Assembly: GCF_001029435.1 (NCBI RefSeq)
Contig: NZ_LDOV01000047.1
Location: 1-64,000 of the forward strand
Reading direction: 5' to 3'
Length of the DNA: 64,000 bases
Origin: Photobacterium aphoticum
GTDB taxonomy: Bacteria; Pseudomonadota; Gammaproteobacteria; Enterobacterales; Vibrionaceae
Shown: positions 17,966 to 26,539 of the stretch, in pieces
Position numbering within the stretch: the first letter of the stretch is position 1
How the letters are laid out: each line of letters begins with the position of its first letter
Notes under the pieces: generated by a model
Databases searched by the model: none
What the model was told of the DNA's origin: nothing
Seen by the model: the letters and a program-made list of their open reading frames with translations, nothing else
Program-made: the position numbers and the translations under genes

Positions 17966-18000
17966 CAAAAAGAAAGGCGGTGATCACTCACCGCCTTATC
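17966..18000. terminator. Bidirectional terminator between yfcC-like gene and trpB
   Basis: AAGGCGGTGA (17974-17983) and TCACCGCCTT (17988-17997) pair perfectly around TCAC. The minus-strand tail TTCTTTTTGA is T-rich, which suits termination of trpB. The hairpin resembles the one at 19371-19396, with compensating base changes in the stem. Confidence 0.8.
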
Positions 18001-18028
18001 TGTTTCTGATGAGGGCTATTGATTGACC

Positions 18029-19267
18029 TTATTCATCAACACGCGCCACTAACGATTCAATGCCGTAATCTTTCCCATAATGCTTGACGACAAAGTCGAT
18101 GTCTTTGTCACCACGGCCAGAAAGGTTGATCAAAATCGAGCCTTTCTCTCCGGATTTCGCCAGTTTGAAGGCATACGCCAACGCGTGAGATGATTCGATA
18201 GCAGGAATGATCCCTTCACTGCGCGACAACTCAAAGAAGGCATCAATGGCTTCTTCATCATTCGCAGTACCGTAATTCACACGACCGGTATCTTTTAGAT
18301 AGCTATGCTGCGGCCCAACCGCCGGATAATCCAAGCCACTGGCTACCGAGTACACTTCCTGCGGTTCCCCCTGTTCATCTTTCAGCATGTAAGATTTAAA
18401 TCCATGCATGATCCCCGGCTCACCCAGTGATAAGGTAGCCGCGTGCTCACCCACTTCGGTCAGCGAACGCCCTGCCGGTTCCACCCCGTGAATGGCCACA
18501 CCCTCATCCTCAAGGAACGCAGTAAACAGTCCCATGGCATTGGAACCGCCGCCCACACACGCCACCAAATTCTTCGGCAACTCACCCGTCATCTCCTGAA
18601 ACTGGATACGGGCTTCATTGCCAATAATGGACTGGAAATCCCGCACCATCATCGGGAACGGGTGTGGACCGACGACAGAGCCAATGGCATAAATCTGATC
18701 AATCGGATCTTTCATGTACGCTTCAAACGCAGCATCCACCGCTTCTTTCAGGGTTTTACGTCCGTGTGTGGCAGGAATGACATTGGCCCCCAAAATACGC
18801 ATACGCACCACGTTCGGATGTTCTTTGGCAATGTCGACTTCACCCATATAGATATCACATTCCAACCCCACAAGTGCTGCTGCTGTTGCCAAAGCAACCC
18901 CGTGCTGACCCGCCCCAGTTTCTGCAATCAACTTTTTCTTGCCCAGCTTCTTGGCCACCAGCGCTTCACCCAGACAGTGGTTAATTTTGTGTGCACCAGT
19001 ATGGTTAAGATCTTCTCGCTTCAGGTAAATAGGCACCCCGTATTTACGGGATAGATTCTCCGCGTGGAAAATCGGACTAGGACGCCCCACAAAATGCTTA
19101 TACAAACGCGCTAATTCAGCATGAAACGCCGGATCCTGACGGCAAACTTCATAAGCGGTGGTGATATCGTCCATCACTTTTTTCAACGTATCCGGAATGA
19201 AGCTTCCGCCGTATTCACCAAAATAGCCCTCTGCATTAGGCATCGCGTGTTCGAATGTATTTTTCAT
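18029..19267 (-). CDS. trpB: Tryptophan synthase beta chain, stand-alone
   Basis: This 412-aa PLP enzyme condenses indole with serine to give tryptophan. The PLP lysine is in [12 protein letters not shown], the typical TrpB1 signature, the phosphate-binding loop is GGGSNAMG, and GHEHGYGS-type ends are replaced by HYGKDYG. ATG 19267 is chosen for the AAGGA site seven bases upstream; the open frame up to 19297 has no such site. No trpA, trpC or other trp gene is nearby, so it is a solo copy, perhaps salvaging indole or backing up the trp operon. A TrpR-operator-like sequence lies immediately upstream. Hairpins of the same design flank the gene on both sides. Confidence 0.92.
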   Translation of the reverse strand: MKNTFEHAMPNAEGYFGEYGGSFIPDTLKKVMDDITTAYEVCRQDPAFHAELARLYKHFVGRPSPIFHAENLSRKYGVPIYLKREDLNHTGAHKINHCLGEALVAKKLGKKKLIAETGAGQHGVALATAAALVGLECDIYMGEVDIAKEHPNVVRMRILGANVIPATHGRKTLKEAVDAAFEAYMKDPIDQIYAIGSVVGPHPFPMMVRDFQSIIGNEARIQFQEMTGELPKNLVACVGGGSNAMGLFTAFLEDEGVAIHGVEPAGRSLTEVGEHAATLSLGEPGIMHGFKSYMLKDEQGEPQEVYSVASGLDYPAVGPQHSYLKDTGRVNYGTANDEEAIDAFFELSRSEGIIPAIESSHALAYAFKLAKSGEKGSILINLSGRGDKDIDFVVKHYGKDYGIESLVARVDE

Positions 19268-19277
19268 GGCAATCCTT

Positions 19278-19295
19278 GTCCTAGTTAATAAGTAC
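19278..19295 (-). promoter_or_regulatory. TrpR operator-like site upstream of trpB
   Basis: GTCCTAGTTAATAAGTAC matches the symmetrical trp operator GTACTAGTTAACTAGTAC at 15 of 18 positions, including the CTAGTTAA core. It lies 10 bp before the trpB start codon, so bound TrpR would cover the transcription start region. The match is seen in the sequence; TrpR control is inferred. Confidence 0.55.
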
Positions 19296-19361
19296 ACTTA
19301 ATGAGTGTAAGGGCAATGAATGGTTCACTCAATTGCATTAACAGAGTTATCAGATTTCGTC

Positions 19362-19396
19362 ACAAAAAAAAAGGACGGAGATCACTCTCCGCCCTT
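19362..19396 (-). terminator. Terminator of the DUF1501 gene
   Basis: AAGGACGGAGA (19371-19381) and TCTCCGCCCTT (19386-19396) form a stem with one A-C mismatch around TCAC. The minus strand continues into a run of nine Ts. Confidence 0.8.
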
Positions 19397-19477
19397 CATT
19401 TCTCATAACACGACGTGCTACATCAGCCTCATAGGCGACATATTATGTTGCTCATGTGTGCAGAGAACACTTCGTTG

Positions 19478-21097
19478 TTACAACTTGGTCCACGCATCCG
19501 TCCAGTACAAACTGTCACCCGGCGCATAACCACCGCTTGAACACCAACCTGAGAATGGCCACGGCTTACACTGGTACAGTGCATTATCTTTGCCGACCAC
19601 AATGTCACCCGGCTTATACGACGTGCCTGCCACATAACTTGGGTAACCCGGATCAACCGGTGGTTCAACAGGTGGCTCTGGATCCACTGGCGGTTCCGGA
19701 TCAACCGGTGGTTCTGGGTCGACTGGCGGCTCAGGATCCACAGGAGGCTCTGGGTCTACCGGCGGTTCCGGCTCAAGACTGCCCACCATAAATGGGATCG
19801 TTTTTTGTTCAAATTTATCCAATGATGCAAACAGGGTGTTCAATGGCGCATCGTAACCGAACCACTCAGCCAGTGACGCATTCACCTGATCAGCGGCGAT
19901 CTCTGGGATCAAACGACCATTTTTATAGTCATACTCACTGCCCGGTTTCAGGTCCGGCCATTTGCCGTAGGCACGACCGCCCTTCACCGCGCCCCCCATG
20001 ATGATCTGGTGGCCAGCCCAACCATGATCCGTCCCCGTCGCATTTGGCATGATACGACGGCCAAAATCTGACATGGTGAAGGTGGTCACATTGTCTGACA
20101 CGCCCTGATTCTTCATTTCGTTGTAGAACGCCGCCATGGCATCAGAGACCTGCGTCAACAACGCTGCATGCGCATTGAGCTGATCGTTGTGGGTATCAAA
20201 ACCGCCCAAACCAACAAAGAACACCTGACGACGGTGACCCATCGCGCTGTTCTGGCGTGCTTTGATCATTTTCGCCGTCGTTTGCAGTTGCGCACCCAGG
20301 CTGGTTTCCGGGAAGCCCGTTAACTCACCGACAGAGGCCAACGCCTCTTCGAGTTGCGCATTCTCGTAGTAACGGCTCGCCATGGTCGACGAGTAGTTAT
20401 CTTCAAACAGATTCACAAACTCAGCATTAAAGTGACGCATCATGGCTTCCACGCGATCGGACGTCACCAAGCCCGCATAGTCACCCGCGCCTGAGCTGGT
20501 GGTCACCAACGGATCGGTAATGGCATTACGTAGCCACTTCTGCTCACCAAACAAGGATACCAACGGCGAGAGTTTGCCCGGCAGGTACATGTTTTCAACC
20601 ATGCGCCCGGCCCAACCCAGTTTGTTATTCATGTTTTCCGCGCCCGACTGCCACATGGTCTGCTGCAGGTTGTGCGCCATCAGAAACTCGGGGTAATTCG
20701 CCAGATCCTGATTACGGCCGATAATCGGCTCCACCAACTGCCCAGAGTTCACAATCACCGTAGCTTTTTGCTCGGTCGCGAAAATGGACTGCAGGCTCTT
20801 CATCGACGGATGCAGACCTAGCGGGATGTTGTTGCTCGTTTTGATGTTAAGCGGCACGATGGTTTGACGATCGATCGCCAAACTCGGGCGCGCTGCTGAA
20901 TAGTCGCTGTACGCTTGCGTGTCATCAGGGATCACCATGTTGTAGGCGTCATTGCCGCCAAATAAAAAGACACAGACCAAGGCTTTATAATCTTCGCCTG
21001 CTGCGTGGGCCATGTTCATGCCGGACAGGGAAGGCGCAACAGATGTCGCCCCCAGTGCCGCCGTGCCCTTTAAAAAATTACGTCTTGATAGTTTCAT
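19478..21097 (-). CDS. DUF1501 protein with Tat signal and C-terminal carbohydrate-binding module
   Basis: This 539-aa exported protein starts with a twin-arginine signal (MKLSRRNFLKG, cleavage near AHA). A DUF1501 domain of the alkaline-phosphatase/sulfatase-like superfamily occupies residues about 35-435. Residues about 441-484 are a PEPPVD tandem-repeat linker. The last 55 residues are a CBM5/12-like chitin-binding module with the pattern YVAGTxYxPGD, YQCxxWP and WC, ending in AWTKL. DUF1501 is nearly always paired with DUF1800, as here, with only 3 bp between the genes. The pair's biochemical role is not settled in the literature I know. The added binding tail points to chitin or a related insoluble glycan as target. 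Confidence 0.85.
   Translation of the reverse strand: MKLSRRNFLKGTAALGATSVAPSLSGMNMAHAAGEDYKALVCVFLFGGNDAYNMVIPDDTQAYSDYSAARPSLAIDRQTIVPLNIKTSNNIPLGLHPSMKSLQSIFATEQKATVIVNSGQLVEPIIGRNQDLANYPEFLMAHNLQQTMWQSGAENMNNKLGWAGRMVENMYLPGKLSPLVSLFGEQKWLRNAITDPLVTTSSGAGDYAGLVTSDRVEAMMRHFNAEFVNLFEDNYSSTMASRYYENAQLEEALASVGELTGFPETSLGAQLQTTAKMIKARQNSAMGHRRQVFFVGLGGFDTHNDQLNAHAALLTQVSDAMAAFYNEMKNQGVSDNVTTFTMSDFGRRIMPNATGTDHGWAGHQIIMGGAVKGGRAYGKWPDLKPGSEYDYKNGRLIPEIAADQVNASLAEWFGYDAPLNTLFASLDKFEQKTIPFMVGSLEPEPPVDPEPPVDPEPPVDPEPPVDPEPPVDPEPPVEPPVDPGYPSYVAGTSYKPGDIVVGKDNALYQCKPWPFSGWCSSGGYAPGDSLYWTDAWTKL
19646..19771 (-). repeat. 18-bp tandem repeat encoding the PEPPVD linker
   Basis: About six imperfect 18-bp units encode PEPPVD repeats in the DUF1501 protein, followed by a shortened PPVDPG unit. 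Repeat-number variation by slippage would change linker length without breaking the frame. Confidence 0.8.
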
Positions 21098-21100
21098 GGG

Positions 21101-22624
21101 TTACTCCTGGCAGCGAAATTCCGGTGAACATTGAACAGCAAACAACGTATCGAGTACTTGTCTGTCTGGCCCATAACGCTTCGCCGTCAGCTCAGCCAGC
21201 ATCTTGCGCAGGAAGTCTGCCAATTTGGCTGACATCAGTCCGGCAAAGACACGCTCATTCACCAAAGTAATATACGCTTCGTGATCCGCCACCGTATTGC
21301 GAAACTCCGTGCGATCCCATGACCAACGTTTCTTGGCCGTTTCATTGCCAGCAACCACCGCCGCCCACATACGGTTAGAAATACGGCGCACCACATCCAT
21401 CGATAGAATGGCAAATTCCGGCCCGTACAATTGCTTGTCGGTCAACTCGCCTTTCGGGGCATAATCCGGCTCATAGAAATTGAATACACTGGTTGCCTGC
21501 AAAGGGGCCTGACCAAAGTTGCCTTGTGTGCCCGGGAAATCCCACCAGCGTGCAGGATCGTTATTTTTCAATTGCAGTGCGCGCACCAGGTTCGCCATTG
21601 CGATCACCGGCTCTTTCACTTTACCGAAGTTACGCGCGCCATTACCGGTTTGTTGGTAATCCGCCATTGCACGGCCGGCCAACACATCAGGATCCAACAA
21701 AATGGCTTTCAGGACGGCTTTCAGATCCCCCCGTTCACCCTGACCATTGTTCTTAAACACCTTCGCCACACGACGGACGTATTCACGACGCGGGTTACTG
21801 ATAGTCAGGCGTTGAATCAGAAGCTTAGAAATAAAGATTGGGGTATTGCGGTGTTCAAATAGCATGTCGATGGCTTGATCAACATCCTGCTCCGGTGTTT
21901 GGCCTGCCGGGAAAACCTGACCAAGCACAACCTTTTGATCAAAGTCATGACGGTTCGCCACCGAGTACATCGGCTGGAAGTAGGTACGACGACGCCAACC
22001 GGTCAGCACGCGCGCCAGCTCTTCCACATCTTCCTGGGTGTAGTTTGGAATGCGGTTACCGTTACCATCCAAACTTGCTATCCCATCGTCATCCAGACGC
22101 CACAACCCCATGCTGAATAACTGCATGACTTCGCGGGCATAGTTTTCATCAGGGAAACTGTTCAAACGCGGATTGGCCTTACGGCTGCCTTCCAGCGTCA
22201 GGTAACGCCCCATCGCCGGGCTGAGCGTCACGGCTTTAAGCAGATCACGGTAGTTACCAAAGGCATGATCTAACAGCAGATCATAATATTCAGACAGTGC
22301 TTGTGGATCCGGCCCGCCGAAACGCGATACCACCACCACCTGGCTTAACGCGTAAGCCATACGCTGGCGAAGCTGATCATCCCCTTCAATGACGCAGTTC
22401 CACCACGCACTCATGCGCGAGACTTCATTGATATTGTCACCGCTGGCGTAAGAAAAACGCTCCGTCAGTTGACGCTGACTCACACGCGGTAAGTTGAATT
22501 GTTCCTCAAACCAAGCTGATTCACCCATGTTTACCAATCGATCGACATCCCCTGGCTTGGGGCCAAATGTCGCGCGATAAATAAACCGTGCAGCCTGATC
22601 CTTATCTTGTATCAAACTCGTCAC
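21101..22624 (-). CDS. DUF1800 family protein
   Basis: This 507-aa protein matches the DUF1800 family: an N-terminal RATFGPKPGDVDRL motif, YDLLLDHAFGNYRDLL, and a central DENYAREVMQLFSMGLW segment with YTQEDVEELARVLTGW, followed by a C-terminal helical region. No obvious signal peptide is visible, so it may be exported together with its Tat-carried DUF1501 partner. It is the first gene of a two-gene operon and is separated from DUF1501 by 3 bp; the DUF1501 ribosome binding site lies inside its end. The molecular function is unknown. Family members occur widely in marine bacteria that degrade polymers. Confidence 0.82.
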   Translation of the reverse strand: MTSLIQDKDQAARFIYRATFGPKPGDVDRLVNMGESAWFEEQFNLPRVSQRQLTERFSYASGDNINEVSRMSAWWNCVIEGDDQLRQRMAYALSQVVVVSRFGGPDPQALSEYYDLLLDHAFGNYRDLLKAVTLSPAMGRYLTLEGSRKANPRLNSFPDENYAREVMQLFSMGLWRLDDDGIASLDGNGNRIPNYTQEDVEELARVLTGWRRRTYFQPMYSVANRHDFDQKVVLGQVFPAGQTPEQDVDQAIDMLFEHRNTPIFISKLLIQRLTISNPRREYVRRVAKVFKNNGQGERGDLKAVLKAILLDPDVLAGRAMADYQQTGNGARNFGKVKEPVIAMANLVRALQLKNNDPARWWDFPGTQGNFGQAPLQATSVFNFYEPDYAPKGELTDKQLYGPEFAILSMDVVRRISNRMWAAVVAGNETAKKRWSWDRTEFRNTVADHEAYITLVNERVFAGLMSAKLADFLRKMLAELTAKRYGPDRQVLDTLFAVQCSPEFRCQE

Positions 22625-22917
22625 TTTGCTTTCCCTTCATTATTAGAATTTTCCAAATTGTGAACCAGCAGCTTGTACAAAATCGAATTTAATGTCTTGA
22701 AGTGGAAGTAAAGTAACAATTTACTTATTAACGTGTTCACAAGATGTACATGGGAAATCAGAGATCATTCGCAATTTTTATGCGTAACATCACCAAGCAT
22801 TAACATGATATTCACTGACATGTATAACATTCTGTTATAAAAAGAGATTTGTTATAAAAGCTTACCGCACGCTCTCACTTCGTTATATTACCCAGCCCCC
22901 TTTCATGATTCACGCGC
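22625..22917. other. Intergenic region upstream of DUF1800
   Basis: About 290 bp of AT-rich sequence. It contains two copies of TGTTATAAAA 17 bp apart (22833-22842 and 22850-22859), which could be regulator or promoter elements. No gene was seen. Confidence 0.5.
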
Positions 22918-22946
22918 ACAAAAAAGCCTGACGCAACGGTCAGGCT
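22918..22946 (-). terminator. Terminator of the uronate operon, left copy of a repeated terminator
   Basis: AGCCTGAC / GTCAGGCT with a GCAACG loop is followed on the minus strand by TTTTTTGT. The 29 bp here are identical to 31811-31839; extended to 22912-22946 the match is 33 of 35. The two copies are direct repeats on either side of the uronate/PTS island. Confidence 0.85.
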
Positions 22947-23044
22947 TCATCATTCGCTTGTACTCAGCAAAAAACTCATCAAAAAAGACTCATCAAAAAT
23001 AAGCTAATCGCAAATAAGCAAAACGAGAAAAACTTACTGATGCC

Positions 23045-23977
23045 TTAATTCATCATTGGCATACATTCTGAGGGAATAATCGCGCCTGGGTGCTGTATCA
23101 CCTTACTTGCAACCAGGTGCCCTAACCGTGCCGAAGATTGAATATCTCCCCCTATAACTCTATTGGCGAGATATCCTGCACTGAACGAATCCCCTGCCGC
23201 TGTTGTGTCCAAAACCGTCTCTACTTTTTCAGCCGGTACCAAGTTGAACAGTCCATTGTGCAGGATATAACAACTCTCTGCGCCACGTTTTACCACGATT
23301 TCGCTAACACCATGACGACGAGTACGGGCGATCGCTTCCATTTCATCATCGTCTCCCCACAGCGCCACTTCATCGTCAAATGTCAGAAATGCTAAATCCG
23401 TTAACTGCAACATTTGCTCATACGCCTTTTGTGCATCAACCACCTTTTTCCACAATGCAGGTCGATAATTATTGTCAAAGGCAACACGCAGGCCTTTTTG
23501 TTTACACTCAGCGAGGGCTTCAAACAATGTGGTACGGCTCTCTGGTGTCAGTATGGCTAAACTGATACCACTTAAATAGACCAGATCAAACTGGCAAAGG
23601 CGATCAACCAACGCTGATAACTGAAGTCCTTGAATCCAATATTTTGCTGCCGAGTCATTCCGCCAATAGTAAAAGCTACGCTCACCATCTTCTGCTGTCT
23701 CTATGACATAAATACCCGGCACTTTATTTGGGGTAATATCAACGTGGTCTATATCTACACCTTCACTTTTCCATGCCGAAAGCATATTGGCACTAAAAGG
23801 GTCTTGCCCCATCCCCGTTAAATACGAAATTGTCTTTCCTTGAGATTGCGTTAAACGGGACAGATAAACCGCAGTATTAAGCGTATCACCACCAAATCCC
23901 TGCTCAATATGTCCATTGACGGTTTTCAACTCAATCATACATTCACCAAGAATGGCGATTCGGTTTATCGTATCCAT
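23045..23977 (-). CDS. kdgK: 2-dehydro-3-deoxygluconokinase (KDG kinase), PfkB family
   Basis: This 310-aa cytoplasmic sugar kinase phosphorylates 2-keto-3-deoxygluconate to KDPG. It shows the PfkB substrate motif GFGGDTLNTAVYL near residues 27-38 and the C-terminal catalytic DTTAAGDSFSAGYL with its Asp base. The FYYWRNDSAAKYW segment is typical of KdgK. An AAGGAG site precedes the ATG. It is the last gene of the leftward PTS-uronate operon, which also provides an unsaturated uronyl hydrolase and an isomerase. The NADH-dependent reductase (KduD/DhuD) and KDPG aldolase needed to complete the route are not in this window. Confidence 0.88.
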   Translation of the reverse strand: MDTINRIAILGECMIELKTVNGHIEQGFGGDTLNTAVYLSRLTQSQGKTISYLTGMGQDPFSANMLSAWKSEGVDIDHVDITPNKVPGIYVIETAEDGERSFYYWRNDSAAKYWIQGLQLSALVDRLCQFDLVYLSGISLAILTPESRTTLFEALAECKQKGLRVAFDNNYRPALWKKVVDAQKAYEQMLQLTDLAFLTFDDEVALWGDDDEMEAIARTRRHGVSEIVVKRGAESCYILHNGLFNLVPAEKVETVLDTTAAGDSFSAGYLANRVIGGDIQSSARLGHLVASKVIQHPGAIIPSECMPMMN

Positions 23978-24021
23978 TATATGCTCCTTCTGATACTACC
24001 GGCATCGACAACATAACCGGC

Positions 24022-24052
24022 AAAAAGGCCAGCTCAATTAAGTTGGCCTTTT
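24022..24052 (-). terminator. Intercistronic hairpin, possible partial terminator, before kdgK
   Basis: AAAAGGCCA (24023-24031) and TGGCCTTTT (24044-24052) form a stem with a minus-strand TTTTTG tail, between the isomerase gene and kdgK. It probably reduces read-through into kdgK or protects the upstream mRNA. Confidence 0.6.
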
Positions 24053-24072
24053 CGATATACATGCCTACTTAA

Positions 24073-24714
24073 TCAGTTCAATAGTGAACGCACATAAGCT
24101 TCAATCTCTGGCACTTGGCCATTAGCAAACAGACACTGTTGAAAACGTTCACCCGAAACAGCGGTTTTCACCAATGCGGGATCGATAGCTTTCAAGGCGT
24201 CCAGATACTGTTCTTTCACAACAGCCGTTTTAACCTGGTTAAGAATGGCGGCGTTACGCTGCTGAGGTTCAGCACGCTCCAAAGGGTACCCGAGTCCACG
24301 TTTTCCCGTTAAAAACGCTTTTTCGAAAATATAACGAATGTTCAATTCCGCCCCCCAACCGAAGCCTTTCGCAAAGGCCAAAGACAGCGCATTACCATTG
24401 TTAATTTGGTTAAACAAAAAGGCATCGGCTGGTTCTAAGCAATAGCCACAGACCACACCAGGGTGAATATTTAGGGACATCATTGCGCCTTGCCCAGTCC
24501 CACATCCTGTCACGACAAAGTCTACCGCTTTGGCATTCAGTAAAATACTCGCCATGATCCCCAAGTGAATATATGTCAATGAATGATCATTCTCATCACA
24601 CATCCCCACGTTAAAGACCTCAGCATTGGCTTGTACCGCCACCCCTTTCAATTCATTTAATACGATGGCATTTTTTCCAGCTTGGCTGTTTTCCATCATC
24701 AATGCGATATTCAT
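24073..24714 (-). CDS. RpiB/LacA/LacB-family isomerase, probable 4-deoxy-5-hexosulose-uronate isomerase (DhuI-type)
   Basis: This 213-aa protein belongs to the RpiB/LacAB family. It has the VVTGCGTGQGAMMSLN phosphate/active-site loop near residues 66-81 and an NNGNALSLAFAKGFGWG segment. Members of this length sit in glycosaminoglycan clusters of streptococci, where the enzyme isomerises the unsaturated uronate released from disaccharides (DhuI), replacing KduI. The context here is the same: GH105 hydrolase upstream, KDG kinase downstream, mannose-type PTS in the operon. A plain sugar-phosphate isomerase is the alternative. The ribosome binding site is weak. Confidence 0.72.
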   Translation of the reverse strand: MNIALMMENSQAGKNAIVLNELKGVAVQANAEVFNVGMCDENDHSLTYIHLGIMASILLNAKAVDFVVTGCGTGQGAMMSLNIHPGVVCGYCLEPADAFLFNQINNGNALSLAFAKGFGWGAELNIRYIFEKAFLTGKRGLGYPLERAEPQQRNAAILNQVKTAVVKEQYLDALKAIDPALVKTAVSGERFQQCLFANGQVPEIEAYVRSLLN

Positions 24715-24890
24715 TGAAACATCCGTTTATTTTAATTATTAAAATTTCATTTGAAACATCATCACCCAGTGAAAATACGATTAATATTTAGGAATTATTA
24801 ATGCATTCAATCCCAATACCACCTGAACGATCAGTGATATTCAATGACGAATTTAATTTCAATAATGATGATCACGATAAGAAGATAATA

Positions 24891-25937
24891 TTATTGACTA
24901 TCAGATAGCGATAACATCGCTGTTGCTGCCAATAAGAAGGCACCAACACCGTAATCAATATTATGTTCAAACTTTACATCACGCGGGTTATATGCCGGTA
25001 ATTGTACCCATCCAAGCATACCGTTATCGTGAATACAACTCTCTAATGCTGACCACGCGTTTTCCACAACAGGCAAATAGACGTCACGATCTAAATGTCC
25101 CTGTTGGATCCCCCATGCAAGCCCGTAGCAAAACAGCGAAGTAGCGCTACTTTCTGGCGAAGGGAAACTCTCAGGATCAAGCAGACTGGTACGCCAGAAA
25201 CCGTCTTGTTGCTGGTATTTCACCACTTGCTCAGCCAACGCACTAAACATCGCTAAATACTGTGGTCGACTTGGATAATCTGCTGGCATGAAGGCCAAGA
25301 TTCGAGGAATGGCAGCTAATACCCAACCGATACCTCGACTCCAAAATACTTTCTCACCGTTCGCTTCACGCAGCTCATTACCATCACCGACAGGAATGTA
25401 GCGTTTATCACGAAAATACAATCCTGTTTCTGGATCGTAAAGAGAATCTACCGCGTCCCACCAAGCTTTATCCATGTAATCAATGTATTTACGGTCTCCT
25501 GTTAGCGAAGAAAATCCTGCAAACACAGGGGGAGCCATAAACAGAGAATCACACCACCACCAGTCTTCCCGACCCGGTTTCGGCTCAGTGAGCATGATAT
25601 CTAATGCACTTTTGCCGTATTCCAACGCTTCTGGAATATCAAAATGCGAGTAAAGTGGCAGGTATGCCTGTATACAGACATGATCATCCGCAAACCTTGG
25701 CAATGGCCCCGGTCTAAATCCGGTATTTAGCGAGAAATCTAATAGCCCCTGCAGGTACTCATCATCCCCTGTTGCTTGCCATGCATCAGCAACCGATAAC
25801 CAAAATACACCACGCTCCCAATCCGTGGCTTTTAAAAAACGTTTTTTCCCGGTACTGCGAATAACATAACGGGTACGATTATCGCGTTGCCAGCAATATA
25901 CCCGTTTCATTTGATTTAAGATTTGAACATTATCCAT
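24891..25937 (-). CDS. Glycoside hydrolase family 105 unsaturated uronyl hydrolase
   Basis: This 348-aa (alpha/alpha)6-barrel enzyme has no signal peptide, so it acts in the cytoplasm. It removes a 4,5-unsaturated uronate from the non-reducing end of a lyase-generated disaccharide by vinyl-ether hydration. Family marks are ADDHVCIQAYLPLY (Asp84/Asp85), WWWCDSLFMAPPVFA with candidate catalytic Asp130, and WSRGIGWVLAAIPRIL. It lies between the PTS EIIA gene and an isomerase gene. GH105 members act on rhamnogalacturonan, ulvan or glycosaminoglycan fragments; the exact disaccharide cannot be told from sequence. GH88 is the related alternative family. Confidence 0.85.
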   Translation of the reverse strand: MDNVQILNQMKRVYCWQRDNRTRYVIRSTGKKRFLKATDWERGVFWLSVADAWQATGDDEYLQGLLDFSLNTGFRPGPLPRFADDHVCIQAYLPLYSHFDIPEALEYGKSALDIMLTEPKPGREDWWWCDSLFMAPPVFAGFSSLTGDRKYIDYMDKAWWDAVDSLYDPETGLYFRDKRYIPVGDGNELREANGEKVFWSRGIGWVLAAIPRILAFMPADYPSRPQYLAMFSALAEQVVKYQQQDGFWRTSLLDPESFPSPESSATSLFCYGLAWGIQQGHLDRDVYLPVVENAWSALESCIHDNGMLGWVQLPAYNPRDVKFEHNIDYGVGAFLLAATAMLSLSDSQ

Positions 25938-26004
25938 ATTGCAAAAACCTACTCAGTAACACACTGAAAAATTAAATTTGAACACAAGTGATATAAACAA
26001 TGTC

Positions 26005-26064
26005 CCTCACCCCTTATCTTATCGATTCTATATAGGGGGAAATAAAATCCAATAAAGGGTGAGG
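26005..26064 (-). other. Long intercistronic stem between PTS EIIA and GH105 genes
   Basis: CCTCACCCCTTAT (26005-26017) and ATAAAGGGTGAGG (26052-26064) pair with one mismatch around a 34-nt loop, directly after the EIIA stop codon. No T-run follows, so an mRNA stability or processing element is more likely than a terminator. Confidence 0.55.
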
Positions 26065-26079
26065 AACTAGCGTGATCCC

Positions 26080-26526
26080 TTACAGTTCATCCTCGTAAAC
26101 TGGCGCACACGTTTCGAGATTTTTTAACTCCGCATGCATATCTTTAATTGACTGATTGCCAATTTCGATAACGACATCGACTAACTCATCCAATGAAAGA
26201 CCATCTCTTTCAAAACATGCATTAGTAATCATTGGTAAATTACACCCTGCGATTATTTTGATGTCGTTTCTTTGTAGCATAATAAAGAGGGCTCGATTGC
26301 AAGGAGAGCCACCAGGGACATCCGTTAAAATAAGTACCCCATCACCAGTATTAATGCGAGCAATGGATTGAAGCATTAATTGTTCTAACTCTTCTGTCGT
26401 TATTGAAGGAACAAAATCAATAAATTCAATCGCATTCTGCTTTCCAACTATTGCTTCAACGGCAGACTGCATACCCGTTGCATAATGAATATGTCCTGAA
26501 ACAAGAATACCAATCATCTTATCCAT
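26080..26526 (-). CDS. PTS mannose-family EIIA component
   Basis: This 148-aa cytoplasmic phosphocarrier accepts phosphate from HPr on His12 (VSGHIHYATGM) and passes it to EIIB. The TDVPGGSPCNRA segment near residue 70 is the second hallmark of the fold. It is encoded 13 bp after EIID. Unlike E. coli ManX it is a free domain, the arrangement seen in N-acetylgalactosamine and glycosaminoglycan PTS systems. It belongs to the seven-gene leftward operon EIIB-EIIC-EIID-EIIA-GH105-isomerase-kdgK. Confidence 0.88.
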   Translation of the reverse strand: MDKMIGILVSGHIHYATGMQSAVEAIVGKQNAIEFIDFVPSITTEELEQLMLQSIARINTGDGVLILTDVPGGSPCNRALFIMLQRNDIKIIAGCNLPMITNACFERDGLSLDELVDVVIEIGNQSIKDMHAELKNLETCAPVYEDEL

Positions 26527-26539
26527 CCGATGTTTATCG

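Noticed and set aside
19646-19771. PEPPVD repeat considered as a CRISPR-like or mobile repeat
   Set aside because: The 18-bp units are in frame inside a coding region, without spacers, and make a Pro-rich linker.
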